DNA of 5,535 bases from an uncultured Mailhella sp. Lineage in GTDB: Bacteria; Desulfobacterota; Desulfovibrionia; Desulfovibrionales; Desulfovibrionaceae. How positions within the stretch are numbered: position 1 is the first letter of the stretch; each line of letters starts with the position of its first letter. The translations under genes were made by a program, and so were the position numbers. The stretch lies in assembly GCA_944324625.1 (NCBI GenBank), contig CALUWZ010000122.1, positions 1-5,535 of the forward strand, in the 5' to 3' direction. The notes beneath the pieces are model-generated. The model saw only the letters and a list, made by a program, of their open reading frames with translations. It made no database searches and was not told the DNA's origin. Positions 1-5,410 of the stretch are shown here, one piece after another.

Positions 1-1188
1 ACGTATGCGGGCCATGGCATCATGCAGATGCGGAGAAGCGACACCGTGATAAATGGAGGAATACACTTCCAAAAGCGCGGCCAAAGAATCGCAGGCCTTA
101 ACCAGCTTGCCGTCCTTGCCGTTGTAGTGGTCTTCATTAAACGCTTTCATTTGGCCGAACTCTTCAAGCGTATGCACAATACCGAGTTCATCCTTGTATT
201 GCTCCAAAAATTCGGAAACTTCGCCGACCCCGAGATAATAAGAAAGACAGTCCACAATATCCTCATAGCCGGCACTGCGCAGAGGATCCAAAATTCTGCG
301 TTCCAATTCGTCTTTTTCATACTGATGAATAATAACGGGAAGTTCTTTTACGGATTTTTTTACGGGATTTATGATGTCCCGCGTCAAAAGCTCGGGCAAG
401 TCATGAAACAATCCGCAGAAAAAGTTATTGACGCACCGCGCCTTGCAAAGCCCCTGCTCCACGGAAATCAGATAGGCTATGAGCGCAACAACGAACATGT
501 GCCCGAGAACTGACGTTTCGGGAACACGTGCCGTCTGAGACCAGCGGATCTGAAAGCGGAGCTGTCCGCACAGATTTGCCACACGGGCAAAAGGATTTCC
601 GGCATTGACAAGAAGATCGGAAACACCCTGCACGTCTTTCATGGACTGAAGCTGCTCGGTGAAGGAAGAATCAATATCCCGAAGCTCTTCGTCAAAGAAG
701 TTCAGGGAACGGATCAAATTAAATTCCCATTTGGAAGCAAACAAATGAGACGCTGTCAAAATGCGCTTGGCAGGGCTGTTGTCCTGATTGTCCAATGCGT
801 CGGTATGGTATGCGACAAAACGGTTCCAAAATTCTCCGTCAATGGGCTTAACCAGCGGCTCAAGCTCCTGAAAAACAAAATTGGTAAGCTGTTCGTAATG
901 TTCCCTGTTTTCGCGGATCTGATAAAAAACAGGCGGTTTGATGTCCGTAATGACAAGGCGGTACATATAATCAAAAATGCAGCCTTCGATAATGTCCGCG
1001 CCAAGATCAAGTGCCGTATCGTCCTCAAGGTCGCGGGCTTTAAGCTTATACAGCAAAAATGCCGTAATCATCTTATGGGCCTGTTTGTCGATTTCGTAAA
1101 GCTCCACGGGACGGAGCTTGTCATTCCAGCGGCGCATAAGAGAACCCGAAAAAATAAACTGCAGAAAACTTTTTCTTATTTTTGTCAT
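1..1188 (-). CDS. YfbR-like HD-domain phosphohydrolase with tandem HD folds (3' end off window)
   Basis: An uninterrupted minus-strand frame of 396 codons runs from ATG at 1188-1186 to the left edge, so the C-terminus is missing. GAGG (plus positions 1194-1197) lies 5 nt before the ATG and supports this start. Residues about 212-385 match the YfbR 5'-deoxynucleotidase pattern: RW at 215-216, metal His230, the HD pair His262-Asp263 in FHDLPELLTRD, catalytic-type Glu266, Asp271 and a final Asp367 in KACDSL. In E. coli YfbR the equivalents are R18/W19, H33, H68/D69, E72, D77 and D137; that family is a metal-dependent cytosolic nucleotidase removing 5'-phosphate from deoxynucleoside monophosphates. 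Residues about 17-160 resemble the same fold (RRW at 19-21, His38, TDIKPPV at 81-87) but lack the HD pair and final Asp, so this copy is probably structural or regulatory. The length, already about twice YfbR, agrees with duplication. The exact substrate is inferred, not shown. The gene is divergent from rplM. Confidence 0.85.
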   Translation of the reverse strand, partial: MTKIRKSFLQFIFSGSLMRRWNDKLRPVELYEIDKQAHKMITAFLLYKLKARDLEDDTALDLGADIIEGCIFDYMYRLVITDIKPPVFYQIRENREHYEQLTNFVFQELEPLVKPIDGEFWNRFVAYHTDALDNQDNSPAKRILTASHLFASKWEFNLIRSLNFFDEELRDIDSSFTEQLQSMKDVQGVSDLLVNAGNPFARVANLCGQLRFQIRWSQTARVPETSVLGHMFVVALIAYLISVEQGLCKARCVNNFFCGLFHDLPELLTRDIINPVKKSVKELPVIIHQYEKDELERRILDPLRSAGYEDIVDCLSYYLGVGEVSEFLEQYKDELGIVHTLEEFGQMKAFNEDHYNGKDGKLVKACDSLAALLEVYSSIYHGVASPHLHDAMARIR

Positions 1189-1205
1189 ACTTACCTCACA
1201 CGGCA

Positions 1206-1263
1206 ATATTAAAATAAGCCCTCAAAATAAGCAAGAATAAAAAAAATTTTTTTTATAAAAAAA
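1206..1263 (-). promoter_or_regulatory. Candidate promoter with UP-like A/T tracts for the HD-domain gene
   Basis: Read on the minus strand, TTGCTT (plus positions 1229-1234) and TAATAT (1206-1211) are separated by 17 bp and lie just ahead of the ribosome binding site. The boxes are only 3/6 and 4/6 matches to the sigma-70 consensus. Directly upstream of the -35 box are a perfect A8T8 block (1239-1254) and an A7 run (1257-1263). These fall where an UP element would contact the RNA polymerase alpha subunit and could compensate for weak boxes. In such AT-rich DNA, chance matches are likely, so this is a moderate call. Confidence 0.4.
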
Positions 1264-1285
1264 TACGTGCATTTTATTTAAAAAT

Positions 1286-1299
1286 AGTGTATAAACACT
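1286..1299. repeat. Short perfect dyad AGTGT-N4-ACACT
   Basis: A 5-bp inverted repeat with a 4-bp ATAA centre sits in the divergent intergenic region, upstream of the candidate HD-gene promoter. It could be a regulator site or simply chance. The arms do not extend further outward, and the spacing does not match the CRP or FNR-type consensus dyads I know. Confidence 0.25.
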
Positions 1300-1370
1300 T
1301 TGTTTTTATTTCTGCTCATCCCGTTACTCGCAGATTTGAAAGACAAAACTTTTAAACCATGTGGAATAAG

Positions 1371-1391
1371 CTAAAAAATTTAATTTTTTAG
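1371..1391. repeat. Perfect 21-bp AT-rich palindrome upstream of the rplM promoter
   Basis: CTAAAAAATT and AATTTTTTAG form a perfect 10-bp inverted repeat around a single T at 1381. It ends 11 bp before the -35 box of the rplM promoter, where an UP element or an activator or repressor site would lie. As RNA it would be a weak, almost all A-U hairpin followed by a T-rich stretch, so a minor terminator role cannot be excluded. No plus-strand gene upstream would need one. Confidence 0.5.
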
Positions 1392-1402
1392 TCTCTTTTT
1401 TG

Positions 1403-1431
1403 TTGACAGTAAGTCAAAAAAAACCTATTAA
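1403..1431 (+). promoter_or_regulatory. Sigma-70 type promoter for rplM-rpsI
   Basis: A perfect -35 box TTGACA (1403-1408) is followed after exactly 17 bp by TATTAA (1426-1431), a 4/6 match to the -10 consensus. Transcription would start near 1438, giving a leader of about 30 nt. That is too short for a structured ribosomal-protein leader RNA of the kind known upstream of rplM in some other phyla. T-rich DNA and the 1371-1391 palindrome lie directly upstream and may act as an UP element. Confidence 0.7.
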
Positions 1432-1469
1432 TCCATCTTTGCGATTTAAGCGAGACAGGAGAGATATAC

Positions 1470-1904
1470 ATGAAAACTTATAGCCTTACTCCAGAAAACA
1501 TTGATCGTCAGTGGTTTTTGGTTGATGCAAAAGATCAGGTTCTCGGTCGTTTAGCATCTCAAATTGCTCACCGTTTGCGCGGCAAACACAAACCGGAATT
1601 TGCTCCTCACATGGACAACGGCGATTTCATCGTTGTTGTTAACTGTGAAAAAATCAAAGTTACCGGCAACAAACTTCAGCAAAAACAATATTACCACCAT
1701 ACCGGTTATGTTGGCAGCCTGAAATCCATTACTCTTGAAAAGCAATTGCAGCAAAAACCCGAAGAAGTTCTTCGTGCAGCTGTCCGCGGCATGCTTCCCA
1801 AAAACAGACTCGGCCGTGCAATGCTTAAAAAACTGAAAATTTACGCTGGTGCTGAACATCCTCACCAAGCTCAAGAACCCAAGACCTTGACTTTTGAACG
1901 CTAG
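1470..1904 (+). CDS. rplM: 50S ribosomal protein L13
   Basis: This 144-residue protein is L13, an early-assembling component of the large ribosomal subunit that binds 23S rRNA. The length is within a few residues of the usual 142 or so. Family hallmarks are visible throughout: [12 protein letters not shown] at about 19-30, LRGKHKP at 36-42, GDFIVVVN at 51-58, the [12 protein letters not shown] stretch at about 105-116, and [10 protein letters not shown] near the end. AGGAG at 1457-1461 lies 8 nt before the ATG, and the N-terminus MKTYS matches the family start. It is the first gene of a two-gene unit with rpsI, the arrangement found in most bacteria. Expression is probably driven by the promoter at 1403-1431. 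Confidence 0.98.
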   Translation: MKTYSLTPENIDRQWFLVDAKDQVLGRLASQIAHRLRGKHKPEFAPHMDNGDFIVVVNCEKIKVTGNKLQQKQYYHHTGYVGSLKSITLEKQLQQKPEEVLRAAVRGMLPKNRLGRAMLKKLKIYAGAEHPHQAQEPKTLTFER

Positions 1905-1907
1905 GAG
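1903..1907 (+). promoter_or_regulatory. rpsI ribosome binding site overlapping the rplM stop codon
   Basis: AGGAG starts on the second base of the rplM TAG stop (1902-1904) and stands 5 nt before the rpsI ATG at 1913. A ribosome terminating on rplM would therefore cover the rpsI initiation site. This suggests translational coupling, keeping L13 and S9 synthesis in step. Confidence 0.8.
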
Positions 1908-1912
1908 TAACC

Positions 1913-2305
1913 ATGTCAACTCAATTTGATTACGGTACCGGCCGTCGTAAAACAGCTACTGCCCGTACCCGTTTATACGCTGGAAGCGGCAACATTGAAA
2001 TCAATGGCCGCCCAATGGAACAATATTTCCCACGCAAAACCTTGCAGATGATTATCCGTCAGCCTCTCGTTCTGACCAAAAATACAGAACGCTTTGACAT
2101 TAAAGTAAATGTAAAAGGCGGCGGTCAGGCAGGCCAAGCAGCTGCAGTCCGTCACGGCATTTCCCGTGCACTTTTGCAGGTTGACGCAGAACTTCGCGGT
2201 GTATTGAAGCGTGCAGGCTTCTTGACCCGTGACGCACGTAAGAAAGAACGTAAAAAATACGGTTTGGCTGCAGCAAGAGCTCGCTACCAATACTCAAAAC
2301 GTTAA
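1913..2305 (+). CDS. rpsI: 30S ribosomal protein S9
   Basis: This 130-residue protein is S9, a small-subunit head protein whose C-terminal tail reaches the P-site tRNA. The length equals that of the E. coli protein. Recognisable features are [12 protein letters not shown] near residues 7-18, the [13 protein letters not shown] segment at about 29-41, the [19 protein letters not shown] region at about 69-87, and the basic terminus ending in YSKR, the conserved tail that contacts tRNA. The start follows rplM by 8 nt. Codon choice in both ribosomal genes favours CGT, GCT and GTT more than the downstream genes do, as expected for high expression. Confidence 0.98.
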   Translation: MSTQFDYGTGRRKTATARTRLYAGSGNIEINGRPMEQYFPRKTLQMIIRQPLVLTKNTERFDIKVNVKGGGQAGQAAAVRHGISRALLQVDAELRGVLKRAGFLTRDARKKERKKYGLAAARARYQYSKR

Positions 2306-2332
2306 TACTTTCTTTCTCCGGTCCGCAATTTC

Positions 2333-2370
2333 AATGCCCCTTTTCATTAAGGGGCATTTTATGCCCTTAA
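2333..2370 (+). terminator. Terminator-like hairpin with an alternative downstream partner
   Basis: Segment A, AATGCCCCTT (2333-2342), pairs perfectly with segment B, AAGGGGCATT (2349-2358), around a 6-nt loop, and a short run of four T follows (2357-2360). This is a plausible rho-independent terminator for rplM-rpsI, although the T tract is short. Segment B extended to 2347 can instead pair with segment C, ATGCCCTTAA (2361-2370), over 10 bp with one bulged G and a TTT loop. The two hairpins exclude each other. Because the kinase gene begins 22 nt later, the element could act as an attenuator setting readthrough into it. Confidence 0.65.
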
Positions 2371-2392
2371 TTGAAAGAATAACAGGTGCACT

Positions 2393-2950
2393 ATGACCAG
2401 CCATAAAGTTGTTCAAGCCAAATCAAACTGTCCGTGCATAACGATAATCGGCATGGCAGGAGCCGGCAAAAGCACGGTTGGCAAAGCACTTGCCCATCAT
2501 CTCAACTGGGCATACGTTGATACTGACCACATCATTGAAGCTACCTATGCGGCAAAACTGCAAAGCATTGCCGACAAGCTCACCAAAAACGAATTTTTGG
2601 ATACGGAAGCTTCAATAATTCAAAGTATACATTTCAACAGAGCCGTTATCGCAACGGGAGGCTCCGTGGTTTACCGCGAAAAAGCCATGGAACACCTTGC
2701 ACGACTTGGAGTGATCGTACACCTCAAAGTAGAATTAAATCTTATTTTGGAACGGATAGCAAAAAATCCCGAACGCGGGCTTGCCATAGCCCCCGGACAG
2801 ACCATCGAAGATTTGTTTTACGAAAGAGAAATGCTGTATCAAAAATATGCAGACATTACCCTTGATGCCAAAACCATGACGCCAAAGGAATGTGTGCAGG
2901 AACTTATGGGGCTTTTCCCAAAAGAATTTTTGCGGCACTTCAAAAATTAA
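2393..2950 (+). CDS. Shikimate-kinase-like P-loop kinase, substrate uncertain
   Basis: This 185-residue protein has the architecture of the shikimate kinase (AroK/AroL) branch of the NMP-kinase fold. Visible elements are Walker [10 protein letters not shown] at 20-28, the DTD motif at 43-45, ATGGS at 87-91, a lid arginine Arg128 in PERGLA, and [11 protein letters not shown] at 144-154 corresponding to the family's ERxPLY segment with its arginine kept. Two substrate-pocket features differ from standard AroK. The phenylalanine-arginine pair that binds shikimate is FL at 68-69, and the GGG turn is shortened to GGS. The protein should still phosphorylate a small hydroxyl-bearing metabolite with ATP in the cytosol, but shikimate as substrate is doubtful. 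Its ribosome binding site is modest (AGGTG at 2384-2388, only 4 nt from the ATG). No better start exists, since the next Met lies inside Walker A. It has no aromatic-pathway neighbours here. Automatic annotation would probably call it shikimate kinase. Confidence 0.85.
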   Translation: MTSHKVVQAKSNCPCITIIGMAGAGKSTVGKALAHHLNWAYVDTDHIIEATYAAKLQSIADKLTKNEFLDTEASIIQSIHFNRAVIATGGSVVYREKAMEHLARLGVIVHLKVELNLILERIAKNPERGLAIAPGQTIEDLFYEREMLYQKYADITLDAKTMTPKECVQELMGLFPKEFLRHFKN

Positions 2951-2953
2951 TCC

Positions 2954-2982
2954 TTGAAAAGGATATGATAACGGTATATAAT
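2954..2982 (+). promoter_or_regulatory. Near-consensus sigma-70 promoter for rpmE
   Basis: TTGAAA (2954-2959, 5/6) and TATAAT (2977-2982, 6/6) are separated by exactly 17 bp. The -35 box begins three bases after the kinase stop codon. Transcription would start near 2989, about 20 nt before the rpmE ATG. This is the strongest promoter match in the window and makes rpmE a single-gene unit ended by the terminator at 3249-3279. Confidence 0.8.
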
Positions 2983-2997
2983 TTTCTTGTCAAAAAC

Positions 2998-3003
2998 GAG
3001 GAG
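2998..3003 (+). promoter_or_regulatory. Ribosome binding site that fixes the rpmE start
   Basis: GAGGAG stands 6 nt before ATG 3010. In-frame upstream Met codons at 2890 (inside the kinase gene) and 2965 (upstream of the predicted transcription start) are therefore excluded. Confidence 0.8.
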
Positions 3004-3009
3004 AAGAGT

Positions 3010-3222
3010 ATGAAAGACGGCATTCATCCAAAAGTTTATAAAGCAAAAATTCAATGCGCATGCGGTTTTGAAGTTGAAGCACTTTCTTCCAAAGGTGAAG
3101 TAGTTCACACAGAAATCTGCTCCAACTGCCACCCCTTCTATACCGGCAAACAACGCTTTGTTGACACCGCCGGCCGCATTGACCGTTTCCGTAAAAAATA
3201 CGCTAAATTTGAAAACAAATAA
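3010..3222 (+). CDS. rpmE: 50S ribosomal protein L31 (zinc-binding type)
   Basis: This 70-residue protein is L31, which helps bridge the large and small ribosomal subunits at the central protuberance. It has the same length as E. coli RpmE and begins with the typical MKxxIHPK sequence. Four cysteines at 16, 18, 37 and 40 correspond to the zinc ligands of the C+ form. The CHPFYTGKQ block (40-48) and [10 protein letters not shown] (55-64) are diagnostic. The in-frame extension back to 2890 overlaps the kinase gene and does not resemble L31. The gene has its own near-consensus promoter and terminator. Because it carries the zinc ligands, a zinc-free paralogue elsewhere would be the usual partner under zinc limitation, but none is present here. 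Confidence 0.97.
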   Translation: MKDGIHPKVYKAKIQCACGFEVEALSSKGEVVHTEICSNCHPFYTGKQRFVDTAGRIDRFRKKYAKFENK

Positions 3223-3248
3223 GTCTGTTTTCTGCGGATATATATTTT

Positions 3249-3279
3249 ACCTCCCCGATTTTTTCGGGGAGGTCTTTTT
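3249..3279 (+). terminator. Strong intrinsic terminator after rpmE
   Basis: ACCTCCCCGA (3249-3258) pairs perfectly with TCGGGGAGGT (3264-3273) around a loop of five T, and a T-rich tail CTTTTT follows. The 10-bp GC-rich stem and U tract make this a classical rho-independent terminator 26 nt after the rpmE stop codon. Confidence 0.92.
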
Positions 3280-3291
3280 CATTTTACTGCC

Positions 3292-4299
3292 ATGCATTTT
3301 CTTGTATTTTTCTGCACAGTTTTAGCCAAATTCACCACCCATATCGGCGGTCAGGCCGTCATGGGCGGACTTATCATGCGCAGTTACGGATTATATGCCA
3401 TGGCGGTGCGCAATGAAAAAGGCGAAATTCTGGTAGAACATCACACGTGGTTTTCTCTTTCCAAAAGCAAAATTCTGCAAAAAAATTTCGTCCGCGGTTT
3501 TCCCGTTCTTTTGGAAACCCTTGTCAACGGCATAAAAGCACTGAACCGCTCCGCTGAACTTGCGGAAAGCGTTCAGCATCAAAACCAGTATTGGAAGAAC
3601 CTTGCAAGCTTTTTCTTGGCTCTTGCCGCCGCTGCAATGCTTTTTGTCGTCATGCCGCATTTCTTTGCCCTTGCCATGGAATATTTCGGCATCGGCGGAA
3701 CGGTAAATGATTTTTCTTTTCATGTCTGGGACGGAATTTTCAAAATAATGCTGTTCGGAACATATATCAGCCTGATATCTTTCATTCCCGACATAAAAAC
3801 CGTTCTTCAGTATCACGGTGCGGAGCATAAAGTCATTGCCTGTTACGAAAGCGGCATGACAGTCAATGCGCAAAACGCAAAACTCTGCACCCGCCTGCAT
3901 CCCCGCTGCGGAACCAGTTTCATTATCTTTGTGCTTTTTCTTGCCATAATCATGCACAGCATTTTTGTACCCCTTATTTTATTCTTTCCTCTTTTGAAAA
4001 ATAGTGATATAATGCATGGCGTTGTACTGCTGTTTAAGATTGTTCTTATCATCCCCGTCAGTGCTTTTGCTTACGAACTCATACGGGCAGCCGCCAAAAA
4101 AACAGACAATCTTTTCCTGAAACTGCTTTCCTATCCGGGATTGATGATGCAATACCTGAGCACAAAAGAGCCCGATATTGCCCAGTTGGAAGTGGCAGTC
4201 ATTGCCCTGAAAGAGGCTGTTTCTGAAAATCAAAAACATCTTTTTGAAACAGTGCCCTACACAATACTTGATAAAAATTACGGCGACACCTCAGCCTAA
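3292..4299 (+). CDS. DUF1385 (YqhQ-type) integral membrane protein
   Basis: This 335-residue protein matches DUF1385 by its conserved landmarks: IGGQAVM near the N-terminus (18-24), YHGAEHK at 174-180 with Tyr185-Glu186 following, and HPRCGTSF at 203-210. Hydrophobic segments at about 103-126, 148-165, 208-233 and 243-265 indicate an inner-membrane protein with several spans. Its biochemical role is not established to my knowledge, although the gene is often found next to prfA, as here. Two oddities stand out. The usual GGQAVxEG motif reads GGQAVMGG, with glycine at position 25 where glutamate is normally conserved. The ATG has no recognisable Shine-Dalgarno and lies 18 nt past the rpmE terminator stem. 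No better start is available, since later Met codons fall inside or after the conserved motif. Start confidence is therefore lower than gene confidence. Confidence 0.88.
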   Translation: MHFLVFFCTVLAKFTTHIGGQAVMGGLIMRSYGLYAMAVRNEKGEILVEHHTWFSLSKSKILQKNFVRGFPVLLETLVNGIKALNRSAELAESVQHQNQYWKNLASFFLALAAAAMLFVVMPHFFALAMEYFGIGGTVNDFSFHVWDGIFKIMLFGTYISLISFIPDIKTVLQYHGAEHKVIACYESGMTVNAQNAKLCTRLHPRCGTSFIIFVLFLAIIMHSIFVPLILFFPLLKNSDIMHGVVLLFKIVLIIPVSAFAYELIRAAAKKTDNLFLKLLSYPGLMMQYLSTKEPDIAQLEVAVIALKEAVSENQKHLFETVPYTILDKNYGDTSA

Positions 4300-4322
4300 C
4301 TTTTGACCATAAAGGATAAAAC

Positions 4323-5393
4323 ATGTTCAGCAAATTAGATTCACTGGAAAAGCAATACCTTGAATACGAAAAACAACTGGCAGAGCCTGAAATCTTCGAA
4401 GATCAGGAACGCTACCGCAAAATTGCCAAAGCCCATGCGGATCTGGATGACATTATCCATTTATACAGAAAATATAAATCTGCCAAACAGCAGTACGAAG
4501 ACAACAAAGTGCTCATGCACGACAGCGATCCTGAAATCAAGAGCATGGCTGAAGAAGAAAACGAAATGCTCCATGAAGAATTTCCAAAAATGGAACAGGA
4601 GCTTAAAATCATGCTTCTTCCGCCCGACCCATTGGACGAAAAAAATATTGTGCTTGAAATCAGAGCAGGCACAGGCGGCGAAGAAGCTGCCATTTTTGCA
4701 GGCGACCTTTTCAGAATGTACAGCCGCTTTGCGGAACGCATGAACTGGAAAGTGGAAATCATGAGCGAAAACCCCACTGACAACGGCGGATTTAAAGAAG
4801 TCATTGCCCTTATTACGGGAAACCGCGTTTACAGCCGTCTGAAATATGAATCTGGCACACACCGCGTACAGCGCGTGCCCGCCACCGAATCCCAAGGACG
4901 AATTCATACTTCCGCCGCAACGGTTGCGGTTATGCCCGAAGCCGAAGAAGTGGATGTGGATATCCGTCCTGAAGACCTGCGCATCGACGTATACCGCGCC
5001 TCAGGCGCAGGCGGCCAGCACGTTAACAAAACGGAATCAGCCGTGCGCATTACCCATATCCCCACCGGAACCGTTGTTACCTGCCAAGATGAAAAATCTC
5101 AGCACAAAAACAAGGCAAAAGCCATGAAAGTGCTTGCTTCCCGCATTCTGCAGGCAGAGCAGGAACGCCAGCAGTCCGAAATGGCCGCTGACAGAAAATC
5201 CCAAGTGGGCAGCGGCGACCGCTCCGAACGCATCCGCACCTACAACTATCCCCAAGGCCGTGTAACCGACCACCGCGTAAACGTGACCATGTATTCCCTT
5301 GAACGGTTCATGGACGGCGAAATCCAAGCCATTGTGGATGAATTGGCAAGTCAGGCCCAAGCGGAAGCCCTGAAAGCGGAAAATCTTGCATAA
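4323..5393 (+). CDS. prfA: Peptide chain release factor 1
   Basis: This 356-residue protein is RF1, which recognises UAA and UAG in the ribosomal A site and triggers release of the finished peptide. The codon-recognition tripeptide PAT is at 186-188 within [19 protein letters not shown], which separates RF1 from RF2 (SPF). The catalytic GGQ loop is at 230-232 in [16 protein letters not shown]; the glutamine is the usual methylation target of PrmC. The helical N-terminal domain covers roughly residues 1-100, and the length is close to the usual 360. AAAGGA before the ATG leaves a 6-nt spacing, and the gene follows the DUF1385 stop by 23 nt, implying co-transcription. In many bacteria prmC follows prfA, but here a small cysteine-rich protein begins instead. 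Confidence 0.98.
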   Translation: MFSKLDSLEKQYLEYEKQLAEPEIFEDQERYRKIAKAHADLDDIIHLYRKYKSAKQQYEDNKVLMHDSDPEIKSMAEEENEMLHEEFPKMEQELKIMLLPPDPLDEKNIVLEIRAGTGGEEAAIFAGDLFRMYSRFAERMNWKVEIMSENPTDNGGFKEVIALITGNRVYSRLKYESGTHRVQRVPATESQGRIHTSAATVAVMPEAEEVDVDIRPEDLRIDVYRASGAGGQHVNKTESAVRITHIPTGTVVTCQDEKSQHKNKAKAMKVLASRILQAEQERQQSEMAADRKSQVGSGDRSERIRTYNYPQGRVTDHRVNVTMYSLERFMDGEIQAIVDELASQAQAEALKAENLA

Positions 5394-5410
5394 ATTCAGC
5401 AGAGAAAAAC

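Noticed and set aside
22..1212. Plus-strand open frames at 22-513 and 745-1212
   Set aside because: They lie opposite the continuous 396-codon minus-strand HD gene, show no domain-like sequence and lack ribosome binding sites, so they are antisense shadows.
1438..1469. An L13 leader RNA controlling rplM
   Set aside because: The predicted promoter leaves only about 30 nt of leader with no stable hairpin, too short for the known leader RNAs.
2890..3009. In-frame N-terminal extension of L31 back to 2890, or to the ATG at 2965
   Set aside because: It overlaps the kinase gene, lies upstream of or within the rpmE promoter, and does not resemble L31; GAGGAG at 2998-3003 and the MKxxIHPK start fix ATG 3010.
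3220..3294. Possible L31-DUF1385 fusion by readthrough, because both genes share a frame and no stop occurs between the rpmE TAA and ATG 3292
   Set aside because: The open stretch is only 23 codons and contains a strong terminator. Both proteins have normal family boundaries, so the shared frame is most likely chance.
3994..4013. TTGAAA (3994-3999) paired with TATAAT (4008-4013) as a standard sigma-70 promoter
   Set aside because: The spacer is only 8 bp, far too short for a -35/-10 pair; only the extended -10 element was kept, as a low-interest observation.
4412..5360. Minus-strand and alternative-frame open frames across prfA (such as 4461-4907 minus and 5037-5360 minus)
   Set aside because: prfA is intact with all RF1 motifs; these frames follow its codon bias and have no recognisable domains or start signals.
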